64,000 nt of DNA from Sorlinia euscelidii. Its GTDB lineage: Bacteria; Pseudomonadota; Alphaproteobacteria; Acetobacterales; Acetobacteraceae. The notes beneath the pieces are model-generated. The model searched no databases, was not told the origin of the DNA, and saw only the letters and a list, made by a program, of their open reading frames with translations. The stretch lies in assembly GCF_036452155.1 (NCBI RefSeq), contig NZ_JAWJZY010000006.1; one strand, written 5' to 3'. The first letter of the stretch is position 1, and each line of letters begins with the position of its first letter. The translations under genes were made by a program, and so were the position numbers. Shown here one piece after another: positions 1 through 9,656 of this stretch.

Positions 1-1
1 T

Positions 2-1129
2 CAGCATATTGAACGCCGAAAATCCCGGCAGATCATGGTCGGCAAGGTTGCGGTCGGAGGTGATGCGCCCATTTCCATCCAGACAATGACAAATACGTTG
101 ACGTCAGACGCCAAGGCGACAATCGAGCAGATCCGCCTTGCTGAGATTGCCGGCGTGGATATTGTCCGCGTTTCCTGCCCGGATGAGGAAAGCACCGCCG
201 CTTTATCTGAGATCGTGCATGAAGTGAACGTGCCGATCGTCGCCGATATTCACTTTCATTATAAGCGGGCGATTGAGGCGGCAAAGGCGGGCGCTGCGTG
301 CCTGCGCATCAATCCCGGCAATATTGGCAGTGCCGAGCGTGTGCGTGAGGTTGTCTCCGCCGCGCGGGATCACGGATGTTCCATCCGGATCGGCGTCAAT
401 GCAGGTTCACTTGAAAAACACCTGTTGGAAAAATATGGTGAGCCGAACCCGGAGGCTTTGGTTGAGAGTGCGCTGGAGCACGCCAAAATCCTCCAGGACC
501 ATGATTTTCACGAATTTAAAATCAGCGTCAAAGCGTCCGACGTTTTCATGGCCGTCGCCGCCTATCAGCAACTTGCCGATAGCTGTGACCACCCTTTGCA
601 TATCGGCATTACGGAAGCCGGTTCAAAACGCGCTGGCACGGTGAAATCTTCCATCGGGCTGGGCAATCTGCTCTGGGCCGGTGTGGGTGACACCATGCGC
701 GTCTCCCTCTCCGCGCCGCCGCAGGAGGAAGTTCTTGTCGGCTGGGATATTCTCAAATCGCTCGGTTTACGTCATCGTGGCGTCAAAATTATTTCCTGCC
801 CATCCTGCGCGCGCCAGGGCTTTAATGTCGTGGAAACTGTGCAGATTCTGGAAGATCGCCTTCAACACATCAAAACACCCCTGACCCTGTCTATTATCGG
901 TTGCGTCGTGAATGGGCCGGGAGAGGCGCTGATGACGGATCTCGGTGTGACGGGCGGCGGTGCAGGGCGCCACATGGTGTACGCGGCGGGGCGGCAGGAT
1001 CATCGCCTTGAAGACGGGCAGGATATGATCTCGCATATTATTGACCTGGTGGAGGCCCGCGTCGCGAAAATCGAGGCGGAAAAAGCGGCCGAGACTGAAC
1101 AGAATGAACCAAAAAAAGTAAACGCCTGA
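2..1129 (+). CDS. ispG: 4-hydroxy-3-methylbut-2-enyl diphosphate synthase IspG (5' end outside window)
   Basis: IspG (GcpE) is a cytosolic iron-sulfur enzyme of the MEP isoprenoid pathway that reductively converts MEcPP to HMBPP. The frame is open to the left edge: codons before the ATG at 35 read QHIERRKSRQI, the conserved IspG N-terminus, so the true start lies upstream and this copy is 5'-partial. The N-terminal TIM-barrel motif VGGDAPISIQTMTNT is present. The C-terminal domain carries the [4Fe-4S] ligands in SCPSCARQ and GCVVNGPGEA. The charged lysine/glutamate tail is lineage-variable. hisS follows after 4 bp, suggesting one transcript. Identity is secure. Confidence 0.97.
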   Translation, partial: QHIERRKSRQIMVGKVAVGGDAPISIQTMTNTLTSDAKATIEQIRLAEIAGVDIVRVSCPDEESTAALSEIVHEVNVPIVADIHFHYKRAIEAAKAGAACLRINPGNIGSAERVREVVSAARDHGCSIRIGVNAGSLEKHLLEKYGEPNPEALVESALEHAKILQDHDFHEFKISVKASDVFMAVAAYQQLADSCDHPLHIGITEAGSKRAGTVKSSIGLGNLLWAGVGDTMRVSLSAPPQEEVLVGWDILKSLGLRHRGVKIISCPSCARQGFNVVETVQILEDRLQHIKTPLTLSIIGCVVNGPGEALMTDLGVTGGGAGRHMVYAAGRQDHRLEDGQDMISHIIDLVEARVAKIEAEKAAETEQNEPKKVNA

Positions 1130-1133
1130 TTTT

Positions 1134-2378
1134 ATGCCAGCTCTGCAACCTGCGCGCGGTACGCACGACCTTATCGGCGACGAAGCGCGCCGTCACGCCC
1201 ATGTTATCCAAGTCGCGCGGCGCGTCACCGCGCGATATGGCTATGAGGAATGGTCGACCCCGATTTTTGAGGATACGCGCGTTTTTTCCCGAACGCTCGG
1301 AGATACGTCCGATGTGGTGACGAAGGAAATGTATTCCTTCGAGGATCGCGGTGGGGAAAGCCTGACTCTGCGGCCCGAGGGCACGGCCGCGATATGTCGC
1401 GCCTTCGTCTCAAACGGTCTGACGCAGAAATTACCGCAACGTGTTTTCTATAATGGCCCGATGTTCCGTTATGAGCGCCCGCAAAAGGGGCGGTTCCGTC
1501 AGTTTCATCAGATTGGCGCGGAATATCTCGGCAGTTCCGACCCGCTGGTCGATGCTGAAACGATCGCCATGGCGCAGATGATCCTCCGTGAATTGGGGCT
1601 TGAACAAGATGTGTCGTTACAGATCAACACACTGGGGGATGTCGAGAGCCGTCTCGCATGGCGCAAGGCGCTGATCGCCTATTTTGTTGCGCATCAGGAT
1701 GCGCTTTCTGATGAAAGTCGGGCGCGGCTGCATCAGAACCCATTGCGCATTATTGACAGCAAATCCAGTCAGGATCGCACATTACTGCAAAGTGCGCCGT
1801 CATACTCGGATTACCTCAATCCAGCATCGCGGGAATTTTACGATGGGCTGCGGCGCGGGCTGGACCTCTATGGCGTTGCCTACACCGAGAACCCCCACAT
1901 CGTCCGCGGACTCGATTATTACAGCCACACCGCCTTCGAATTTGTGACGGAAAAACTGGGCGCGCAGGGCACGGTGCTTGCGGGCGGACGCTATGAGGGG
2001 CTTGTGGCCGAAATGGGCGGCCCGTCGATTCCCGCCATCGGCTGGGCAGGCGGGATCGAACGCCTCGCCCTCCTCATCGCGCCGCCGGAAAGTCACGGCA
2101 AATATGTTGTCGTCCTCCCCATGGGCGACGCCGGCCTGCCCGAGGCGATCTCCCTGTTGCAGAAACTGCGTGAAGGCGATGTGCGGGCGGAAATGGCGCA
2201 TCATGGCGCTTTTAAGAAACGGATGGAGCGCGCCATCAAAGGGGGGGCGACGCACCTCATCCTGATGGGTGAGGATGAGCTGGCGCAAGGCCGCGTCATC
2301 CTCAGGGATCTCAGCCTGCGTGCGCAGCGGGACGTGCCGATTGATGAGGCATTGCGCTTCCTGAGTCACGGCGCCTGA
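1134..2378 (+). CDS. hisS: Histidyl-tRNA synthetase
   Basis: Class II aminoacyl-tRNA synthetase of 414 residues, the usual bacterial length, charging tRNA-His in the cytosol. Class II motif 2 is visible as FRYERPQKGRFRQFHQ and motif 3 as GWAGGIERLALL. The histidine-specific motif RGLDYYSHTAFE is also present. The C-terminal anticodon-binding domain runs from about residue 320. It starts 4 bp after ispG, and prfA follows 3 bp after its stop, so the three are probably co-transcribed. An intact 7-G run lies within codons for AIKGGATHL near 2239, which is useful as a control for the G-run frameshifts elsewhere. Confidence 0.97.
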   Translation: MPALQPARGTHDLIGDEARRHAHVIQVARRVTARYGYEEWSTPIFEDTRVFSRTLGDTSDVVTKEMYSFEDRGGESLTLRPEGTAAICRAFVSNGLTQKLPQRVFYNGPMFRYERPQKGRFRQFHQIGAEYLGSSDPLVDAETIAMAQMILRELGLEQDVSLQINTLGDVESRLAWRKALIAYFVAHQDALSDESRARLHQNPLRIIDSKSSQDRTLLQSAPSYSDYLNPASREFYDGLRRGLDLYGVAYTENPHIVRGLDYYSHTAFEFVTEKLGAQGTVLAGGRYEGLVAEMGGPSIPAIGWAGGIERLALLIAPPESHGKYVVVLPMGDAGLPEAISLLQKLREGDVRAEMAHHGAFKKRMERAIKGGATHLILMGEDELAQGRVILRDLSLRAQRDVPIDEALRFLSHGA

Positions 2379-2381
2379 TCC

Positions 2382-3442
2382 ATGGCGTTGGATGAACGGC
2401 TTGATCGCATTCTCGCGCGCCATGAAGAAATCGCTGCGATCATGGCAGAGGGGCAGGTGAATGGCGATGCGTTCTCCCGGCTCTCGCGGGAATATGCGGA
2501 TCTCGACCCCGTCGTGCAGGCCGTACAGGCTTATCGAGATGCCGCGCAACGCATGGCGCAGGCACGTGAATTGCTGGATGACCCCGAAATGCGGGAGCTT
2601 GCTGAAATCGAAATCCAGGAAGCAGAAGCGAAATGTGATGAGCTGAAGCTTCAATTGCGGCTGGCGCTGCTTCCCAGAGATGAAGCCGATGCACGAAGCG
2701 CCATCCTCGAAATCCGGCCCGCAGCCGGGGGGATGAGGCGGCGCTTTTCGCGGCGGAGCTTTTCGGCGCTTATAAACGCTATGCGGAGCTGAATCACTGG
2801 CGCTTCGAAATTGATGAATATGATGAAAGCGACCTTGCCGGGCTGAGAAGTGGTGTGGCGACGATCTCCGGGCGCGGTGTTTTTTCCAAACTCAAATTCG
2901 AATCCGGCGTGCATCGTGTCCAGCGCGTGCCGACGACGGAAACGCAGGGACGCATCCATACCTCGACCGTGACGGTCGCGGTCCTTCCCGAGGCGGAGGA
3001 GGTGGATGTCGATATTGATGAGACGGACCTGCGCATCGATGTTTATCGCGCCTCAGGTGCGGGCGGGCAGCACGTTAATAAAACCGAAAGCGCCGTGCGA
3101 ATCACCCATCTCCCCTCCGGCGTCGTCGTCGCGATGCAGGAGGAAAAAAGTCAGCATAAGAACAAAGCCAAGGCGATGAAAATCCTACGTGCGCGCCTAT
3201 ATGAACAACAACGCGCCCAGGCTCATGCCGCCCGCTCCGCCGATCGTAAATCCCAGGTCGGGACGGGTGACAGGTCGGAGCGAATCCGCACTTATAATTT
3301 CCCGCAAGGTCGCGTCACCGATCACCGCATCAATCTCAGCCTGCATAAAATTGACCGCGTCATGCTCGGTGAATTCAACGAAATTATTGATGCGCTGGTG
3401 CAGGATGAGCAAACCGCTTTGCTCGCCGCGGAAGGGCTGTGA
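2382..3442 (+). CDS. prfA: Peptide chain release factor 1, frameshifted as read
   Basis: RF1 terminates translation at UAA and UAG. The N-terminal part (to about residue 115, LEIRPAAGG) and the C-terminal part (from DEAALFAAELF onward) lie in different frames. The break is at a 6-G run at 2727-2732; one extra G gives a continuous protein of 353 residues, the normal RF1 length. The catalytic GAGGQHVNKTESAVR loop and the VPTTETQGRIHTS region with the PxT-type anticodon tripeptide are intact. As RF1 is essential and both halves are otherwise perfectly conserved, a base-calling error is the likely cause. The nearby prmC encodes the methyltransferase for the GGQ glutamine. Confidence 0.93.
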
Positions 3443-3467
3443 TAGGATGGCGCGGCCCCGAAATGAC

Positions 3468-3920
3468 TTAGCTGATCGGGCCTGAGCAGATCCCGGCTTT
3501 GCCTTTTTCATGCCGGGTTGCACCGGGTTCGGAGGCATCCATCAGATAGAAATCCCCCAGATCATCATCAGCGGCTGCGATGATGACATGGCCATCGGGC
3601 CGGAGGAGGATGCCTTCACTCTCCACCTGATGCACGACCCGCGCGCCTTCATGATCGATGACGATCATCTCACCGCAAAGCGCGTAATGATGGGCGCGGG
3701 GCGCATCTTTCACCGGGATGATTTTCTCATAAGAATCGAGACCGTCATGCAGGTGAATCACGGCGGCAAGCCTGCCATCAATATAAAGCCGCGTCGTCTC
3801 GGATATCTCATTCGGCGCGCGAGGATCCTGCAATTTGAAGGCGCCAGCCTGCGCGGCTGATGTTGCGATCAGCATCAAACAGGCGCAGAAAAGTAGAGTG
3901 CGAAATCGGGCAGGCATCAT
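3468..3920 (-). CDS. Small secreted protein of unknown function
   Basis: Not recognised. The 150-residue product starts with a clear Sec signal peptide: MMPARFRTLLF, a hydrophobic core, then ATSAAQAGA with a likely signal peptidase I site after AQA. The mature part of about 125 residues contains short beta-rich segments, an LRPDGHVIIAAADDDLGD stretch and no catalytic motif that I recognise. A good ribosome binding site (AAGGAG) precedes the ATG. It converges on prfA with a 25 bp gap and is divergent from prmC. Probably periplasmic. Confidence 0.75.
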   Translation of the reverse strand: MMPARFRTLLFCACLMLIATSAAQAGAFKLQDPRAPNEISETTRLYIDGRLAAVIHLHDGLDSYEKIIPVKDAPRAHHYALCGEMIVIDHEGARVVHQVESEGILLRPDGHVIIAAADDDLGDFYLMDASEPGATRHEKGKAGICSGPIS

Positions 3921-3960
3921 CTCCTTATAAAATGCGATCTACGGGAAAGTGTTAAATAAA

Positions 3961-4806
3961 ATGCGCGTGCGTGACATTCTGGCAAGGGCGACCCTTCGAT
4001 TGACGCAGGCAGGCGTTGAGGACGCGCGGGCGGAGGCGAGGCGTCTGCTGTGCTGGGCGGCGGGGATCGACCTCACCGCGATCGTCACCCTCCTGCGTCT
4101 TGATGACACGGCGCAGGCGCGGTTTGAGGACGTCATTGCCCGCCGCGCGCGACGGGAGCCCTACGCCTATATCACGGGCTCACGCGGTTTCTGGACGCAG
4201 GATTTCCTCACGAATGAATACACACTGATCCCGCGGGCGGATAGCGAGACGTTGATTGAAGCGCTGCGTCATCACAAGCCGCAGAGGGATAGACCTTACC
4301 GTATTCTGGATCTCGGCACGGGGACGGGTTGCCTCCTTCTGGCGGCGCTCAGCCATTACCCGAATGCGCGGGGCGTTGGCGTTGATATCGTGCCAGAAGC
4401 GACACAGCTCGCGCGGGAAAACGCGAAACTGAACCAGCTTGAGCGCCGCGCCCGGTTTGTCACCAGCCATTGGGGTGACGCTTTGACAGGGCGCTATGAC
4501 ATTATCCTGAGCAACCCGCCTTATATCAGAACCGGGGATCTGGCAGAGCTGATGCCGGAAGTGCGTTATTATGAACCGGCTTCTGCCCTTGATGGCGGGG
4601 CGTCGGGCTTGGACGCCTACGCCGCCATCCTGTCTGACCTTCCGCGCCTGATGCGCCGCGACGGGATTGCGGTGCTGGAGCTGGGCAAGGGGCAGGACCA
4701 GGAGGTGCGGCATCTGGCGGCGGAAAACGGGCTGGAAATGCGCGCTTGTTACAACGACCTTAACGGCATTGCGCGCGCCATGATTCTCGGTTTGGGCGCA
4801 TATTAA
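3961..4806 (+). CDS. prmC: Release factor glutamine methyltransferase PrmC
   Basis: SAM-dependent N5-glutamine methyltransferase that modifies the GGQ glutamine of release factors, consistent with its position just after prfA. The protein has an N-terminal helical domain, the SAM-binding motif ILDLGTGTGCLLLAAL, and the diagnostic SNPPYI motif that binds the substrate glutamine. Length is about 281 residues from the ATG at 3961. A GTG at 3949 in the same frame would add four residues (MLNK), and I prefer the ATG because MRVRDILARA is the conserved-looking start. A GGGAA stretch upstream may be the ribosome binding site. Confidence 0.95.
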   Translation: MRVRDILARATLRLTQAGVEDARAEARRLLCWAAGIDLTAIVTLLRLDDTAQARFEDVIARRARREPYAYITGSRGFWTQDFLTNEYTLIPRADSETLIEALRHHKPQRDRPYRILDLGTGTGCLLLAALSHYPNARGVGVDIVPEATQLARENAKLNQLERRARFVTSHWGDALTGRYDIILSNPPYIRTGDLAELMPEVRYYEPASALDGGASGLDAYAAILSDLPRLMRRDGIAVLELGKGQDQEVRHLAAENGLEMRACYNDLNGIARAMILGLGAY

Positions 4807-5055
4807 AACTTGGCAGAGGTGAGGGGAGCTGCTAAACTCGCCTGCGAGGCTTTGTTCGATTGCGCTTTTAATGCGCATTTCGCTCTGCTGGAGACGGTAT
4901 CGCGGTTATCGGTTATGACATTGTCAAACCTACGCGCTGTTTCCTCGCCCGACCTTCGACTTTGGAAAGCAAGGCAGGACATTTTCCACACTGCTTTGCC
5001 GATCATGAACCAGGCAGGGCTGAGCCTTGCCAGCAGGAAAGTCCCATTTAAATCC

Positions 5056-5478
5056 ATGAACATCAAACGTATCAGAGGCCGTCATCATCGCTCCAACGGT
5101 GGGATGAGCGCGCGTCAGGGTAATAATCAGACGCCGCTTAACCGCAACCACGTGTTTGACAGTAACGGGCCTGAAATGCGTGTCCGCGGCACGGCGCAAC
5201 AGCTTTTTGAGAAATATCTTCAGCTGGGTCGGGACGCGACCGGTGCGGGTGACCGAATCCTTGCGGAGGCGTATTTCCAGCATGCTGAACATTATTTTCG
5301 TATCATCAATGCCATGACGCAGGCGGCCCAGCAATCTCAGGCAGAACGTCAGGAGCGCCATCAGAAGCGCATGAAGGCGCAGCAGGCTGAGTCGGGGGAG
5401 GAGCGTCGCGGGCCTGAGGAAGCGGAGGGTGAGTCAGAAGGCGAGACCGCCCATGTTGCTGAGGATAACGCTGAATAA
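5056..5478 (+). CDS. DUF4167 domain-containing protein
   Basis: A short, basic alphaproteobacterial protein of unknown function. The conserved DUF4167 block is visible: an arginine-rich N-terminus (MNIKRIRGRHHR), then NHVFDSNGPEMRVRGTA, and a helical segment with AEAYFQHAEHYFRI. The C-terminal 50 residues are Glu/Gln/Arg-rich and low-complexity. The frame is open upstream to 4810, but those 82 codons show no family similarity, so I place the start at the ATG at 5056, preceded by AGGAAAG. The family usually sits directly after prmC, as here, and its base-rich composition suggests RNA or ribosome association, which is inference only. Confidence 0.88.
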   Translation: MNIKRIRGRHHRSNGGMSARQGNNQTPLNRNHVFDSNGPEMRVRGTAQQLFEKYLQLGRDATGAGDRILAEAYFQHAEHYFRIINAMTQAAQQSQAERQERHQKRMKAQQAESGEERRGPEEAEGESEGETAHVAEDNAE

Positions 5479-5597
5479 GAAAAGATCGATCGCGACCTCC
5501 GCCGAGGTCGCGTCTCGCCCGGGCTGGATAACATGATGCTTCATGCGGGGGAGGTCGCGCAGGGTCGATACGGCTATGATGGCTGACCCAGTCGGGA

Positions 5598-5672
5598 TGG
5601 TAGCGGCGGACGGATTTGAACCGCCGACCAAGGGATTATGATTCCCCTGCTCTACCGCTGAGCTACGCCGCC
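5598..5672 (-). tRNA. tRNA-Met (CAT), elongator type
   Basis: A 75-nt cloverleaf including an encoded CCA on the minus strand. The acceptor arm GGCGGCG pairs with CGCCGCT, with a G-U closing pair. The D arm is GCTC-AGCGGTAGA-GAGC. The anticodon stem GGGGA/TCCCT encloses loop ATCATAA with anticodon CAT. The T arm is GGCGG-TTCAAAT-CCGTC-like. The AATCATAATC anticodon region matches elongator Met rather than initiator tRNA (which would begin CGCGGGG) or lysidine-modified Ile2. Confidence 0.93.
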
Positions 5673-5883
5673 ATCGCGACTGGTGGGATGCAATTAAAGC
5701 CCCGGTGATATCGTGTCAACCACGTGCGCAATGATTTTGTGCGTGATATCAAAAAACTGCAATGGTGCCCGGCTGACGAAAAAAGGAAGCCGACCGGTCG
5801 TTGACCCGTTTCAATGAAAGCCTGTCTCCTGACCATCTACTGCTTTCGCTGGCCGCGGTCGTCCTGAATGGGTTGATGCCGAC

Positions 5884-7095
5884 ATGAGTTTCAAAACCTA
5901 CTTTATCGCCTCCCTCCTCCAGTTTCGTGCGTATTTCGGGTGGTTGCCCGCATCGGTCGTGACGGTCATCATGCTCGTCACACTGGCATTGGTCGCGTTT
6001 TATGCCAGCCATTGGATGACGCGCTTCCTGCTCCGCCTGCTCAGTCGGGAGGGTAGCACGGTCGCGCGCAAAATCGTGCTGTCGACGCGTCGCTCCGTGC
6101 GGCTGATCATCGTGCTGGTTGTGGTGATTTCAGCCTTGCCCGCGGCTTCCGGACTTTCCTGGCGGACGACGCAGATTCTGCAGAAATCTTTCGTCTTCAT
6201 CGCGATATTAATGGTGGGTTATAGTGCGATCAAAGCATTCCGTATTATGACGGAGGCTTATCTCAGTCGCATTTCGCTGAGTGAGCATCACGATGACATC
6301 ATCGTCCGCTCGCACCAGACGCAAATCAAAGTTCTGCAACGCCTTCTTGAGATCCTCGTCGGTATCATCACCGTCGGGGTCGCATTGATGACGTTTGATT
6401 CCGTCCGCAATTATGGTGTGTCTCTCTTCGCCTCGGCTGGTGCTGCATCACTGATCGTCGGCTTGTCGGCACGCGGCCTGCTGACGAATCTTCTGGCAGG
6501 TGTGCAGATCGCCATTACCCAGCCGATCCGGATGGAAGATCTCATCATCATTAATGGCGACTGGGCGTGGGTGGAGGAAATCACGGCGACTTACGTCGTG
6601 CTACGCGTCTGGGACTGGCGGCGACACATCGTGCCGATCTCCTATTTTCTTGAAAACCGGTTTGAGAACTGGACACATAACTCAGCCGCCATCATCGGCA
6701 TCGTCTATCTGTATCTCGATTACGAAGCCCCGATCGACGCGCTTCGGGAGGAATTACAGGAGATCGCGAAGACATGTCCTCTCTGGGATGGAAAGGTGCT
6801 CGATTTTCAGGTTGCGGATTGTGACGCTGTGACAATCAAGATCCGAATCATCGCCAGCGCCCGAAGCGCGCTCAAAAGCTGGGATCTCCGCTGCGACATT
6901 CGCGAGAAGATGATTAAACGCATTCGGGAGGATTATCCTGAAGCATTGCCGCGCCATCGGCTGGGGATGGTGACGGCGCATATGGTAAGGGAGGTCACTT
7001 CCATGGGGGAGGAAGAGATTTCGCCCCCGATTGACCGTCCGCCGCCACGCCCCCCTTCGAAACTGGCCAAACCATCCGGGCCAAAAGGCGGATGA
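5884..7095 (+). CDS. Mechanosensitive ion channel, MscS family
   Basis: A 403-residue inner-membrane channel of the MscS family that opens on membrane tension. There are several N-terminal transmembrane segments (about residues 20-45, 75-98 and 105-120). A pore helix follows, with the Ala/Gly-rich run GAASLIVGLSARGLLTNLL, and then the conserved beta domain (QPIRMEDLIIINGDWAWVEEI) and the C-terminal alpha-beta cage. The last 30 residues are proline-rich (PPIDRPPPRPPSKLAKP). It stands alone between two tRNA genes. Larger than E. coli MscS (286 residues) because of extra N-terminal helices. Confidence 0.92.
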   Translation: MSFKTYFIASLLQFRAYFGWLPASVVTVIMLVTLALVAFYASHWMTRFLLRLLSREGSTVARKIVLSTRRSVRLIIVLVVVISALPAASGLSWRTTQILQKSFVFIAILMVGYSAIKAFRIMTEAYLSRISLSEHHDDIIVRSHQTQIKVLQRLLEILVGIITVGVALMTFDSVRNYGVSLFASAGAASLIVGLSARGLLTNLLAGVQIAITQPIRMEDLIIINGDWAWVEEITATYVVLRVWDWRRHIVPISYFLENRFENWTHNSAAIIGIVYLYLDYEAPIDALREELQEIAKTCPLWDGKVLDFQVADCDAVTIKIRIIASARSALKSWDLRCDIREKMIKRIREDYPEALPRHRLGMVTAHMVREVTSMGEEEISPPIDRPPPRPPSKLAKPSGPKGG

Positions 7096-7187
7096 TGATG
7101 CTTGGAGCAGCGCGTGCGGCATTTTTTTTAAATTCCAGTCTTGTCAGTCGCGCTGATGAAGGTTAGAAGCACGCCCACGGACCAGAT

Positions 7188-7262
7188 GGGCGCATAGCTC
7201 AGCGGTAGAGCACTACCTTGACATGGTAGGGGTCACAGGTTCAATCCCTGTTGCGCCCACCA
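7188..7262 (+). tRNA. tRNA-Val (GAC)
   Basis: A 75-nt cloverleaf with encoded CCA. The acceptor GGGCGCA pairs perfectly with TGCGCCC. The anticodon stem CTACC/GGTAG closes the loop TTGACAT, giving anticodon GAC. The T arm ACAGG-TTCAATC-CCTGT is perfect. Confidence 0.95.
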
Positions 7263-7904
7263 TTTGGTCCGTCACAGATTCCCCGATTTCAAGCTGATCG
7301 ACGCGCGGCCCGCACCGCCTTATCGCCTGCGGGCACGGTGAATGCGAGATGCGCCTCTCTCAGCGAAGATGATGAAGCTCTCGATAGAGCGCCAGGCCGG
7401 ATATCAGCGAGGCTCGTGACGTAAGTTTCAGTCCTCGATAAGCGGTGCCGTATGAGAAATCATGCAGCAACGTCGATCTCATCTTCCTGATGATTCGTGA
7501 CCCGCAATGTTCCCGCGCATGACGGCGCGGACGGGGCGTTACCATGCGGGACAATCACATTCTCCTCCAGTGTCGCCGCTACTTGAAGCGGCGTGATGCT
7601 CCCATTTTGCGGCCGAGCGATGCACAGGCCGAACCCCGTACCACAATCTCCACCAAGATTATGTGAAACGATGGGTTGACGTCGCCCACGACAAAAAATT
7701 TTTCCACAGAGAAACAGGATTTCTCGACAATAAAATAAATTGAACTATTTAAATAAAAATTTATCAAGCCAAGATAATCTGACTTTTGCGCGAGTTATTG
7801 GTGGATCGTCGGTCCGGCTACCTCGCAGCTCGGAAATAAACATGTCTTCTCGACTTCCTCAAAGCTGAACGAGAAGGATTCATCGAAAAAGGAATCGTAG
7901 AACG
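7263..7904. other. Intergenic region with no recognisable gene
   Basis: This 642 bp stretch separates tRNA-Val from the RTX-like gene. Open frames of about 60 codons on the minus strand have no family features. The last 200 bp are AT-rich (a run of T/A around 7690-7770) and probably hold the promoter and leader of the gene at 7905. An AAGGAATC ribosome binding site lies 10-17 bp before the ATG. Confidence 0.5.
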
Positions 7905-9451
7905 ATGGCAACGATCACCGTCCCGGGTATCACCGGTCAGAATTACCAGTTTGACGCGCCGGAGACGGCCACAAGCGCTTTGGCGCAGCAATATGCGGAC
8001 GCAATCACTGCGGCCATCGCAGACGGTACGTTCGTCGCCGTCCCTCCCAATGTCTCAGCGTCGGATGTTTTTACCGTTGTTGAGGCGGACTGGATCGTCC
8101 AGTCCTTTGGGACGACCCTGGATAATCTGGCAGACGGCGTCACGCACCTTCTTGTCCATCAAGGTAATGCGACGGTGCCGTCAAGTTTTTCGATCGATGC
8201 CACGGAATCACGTCAGCTCTCCATCCTCGATGCATCAACTTCTCCGGGGAATTACATGATCTCCGGGGCAATTGGCGGGGCGATTTCCGTCCTGGAGGGC
8301 TCACGCTTTTCTGACTTCGGTAACGCGACGGGGGATTGGACGATTGCCGTCAATGCGGGCGGCGTTCCCAACTCACCTGTTGGCCCGTCCAGTCAGGAAG
8401 GCCTCAATGAACTTGTCAGCACGGCTTTGAATGTGGGCGGCAACGTCATCAACACGTCGAGTGGTGAAAATTATGTAACGGTAACAGGTGCGAGAAACCT
8501 CATTGGTCTCGGCCAAGGCAATAATTATCTCGTCTCTCAGGGCAATGACACTGTTTACGGTCAGGGTTTCGACGTCAACTACCTCACGGGCGCCGGGGGG
8601 TTGGATTACATCGTCACGGCAGGGACGACATATGGCAGGGATTTTGTGACGATCAATGGCGGTCGTGGGCAGTATGATCTCGGCGAAAACGCCGACGTCA
8701 TCGATACGGCGACGGTAGGCAGTGTCATCAAGGTGAAGGCAAACAGCTCCATCTCGGGCGGTACCGGGTCAACCGTGACATTTGATAATGCAGGTGGGTC
8801 AGGGACGATTACCGGCGCTGTCGGTGACACGATTTCCGCGGCGGGAAATCTCTCCGTCTTTCAGGGGCAGGATCATGTCGTCAGTGTGGCCGGCGCATTG
8901 ACCTTCCTCAACGGAACTGGAAACTCGACGATTTCAGGCGGTGAGAACAGCACGATCTGGGGAGGTGCGGGCCTCGATGCCATTGCGACGATGACGGGCT
9001 ATTCCATCATCACCCTGAATCAACCGGGCTCCACCGGTAACCAGACGATCGACGCATCAAATTCAACCGGCAATATCGACTTCTGGTCAGGCGCGGGAGA
9101 GTCTCTCTTTACTGGCGGGACGGGTGACGATCACATGGTCTTCGGCACGGCGTTTTCAGGCGCGTCCGGTGACTCAATTGTCACGGTGACAGGCGGAGAG
9201 GGTGCAAATTCCTTCGGCGTCCTGGCAGGTCACAGTGGCGGCAATATCACCATCACGGATTTCGATGCCTCGAAGGGTGATTATTTCTTCCAATATTTCT
9301 ACAACCCTGTGGATTCGGCGCTGGCGGTCCAGGATCTGCTGGCCACCGCCACGGTCTCAGGGGGAATACGATTCTGCAGCTGGATAATAATATGCAGGTC
9401 ACGTTCCTCGGGGTCGAGCATCTCGACGCCTCCGCCATCCATATCAGCTGA
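7905..9451 (+). CDS. RTX-like (hemolysin-type calcium-binding repeat) protein, frameshifted near the 3' end
   Basis: A glycine-, asparagine- and threonine-rich protein of about 515 residues with no N-terminal signal peptide. From about residue 170 it is made of short beta-strand units such as NVGGNVINTSSGENYVTVTG, YGQGFDVNYLTGAGGLDYI and FTGGTGDDHMVFGTAF, resembling RTX/adhesin beta-rolls. Such proteins normally leave by type I secretion using a C-terminal signal, but no secretion genes are nearby. The frame breaks at a 5-G run at 9360-9364; one more G turns the meaningless tail into NTILQLDNNMQVTFLGVEHL and ends at 9451, which fits a C-terminal beta-rich export region. Function is inferred as surface or extracellular. 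Confidence 0.8.
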
Positions 9452-9656
9452 TCCGACGGATAGGATTTGAGCTGGAAGGGTCAGTTTCGAACTGTAGATA
9501 CGGGCCCTTCCATCCTCTTGCCTTATTCGTATCGTCGAAATTCCATGATTCGCCCGTGCTTCCGCCGCGTGCCGATCGACTTGATGTCGCAAATTGGACG
9601 ACCGATGGGACAATGTTCGGGACGTTCGTGAAACGCCATCCCGCCGCGCAGACCCT

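Noticed and set aside
1800..2654. Open frame of 284 codons antisense to hisS and prfA
   Set aside because: Histidine/arginine-rich and without domain features; both sense genes are certain.
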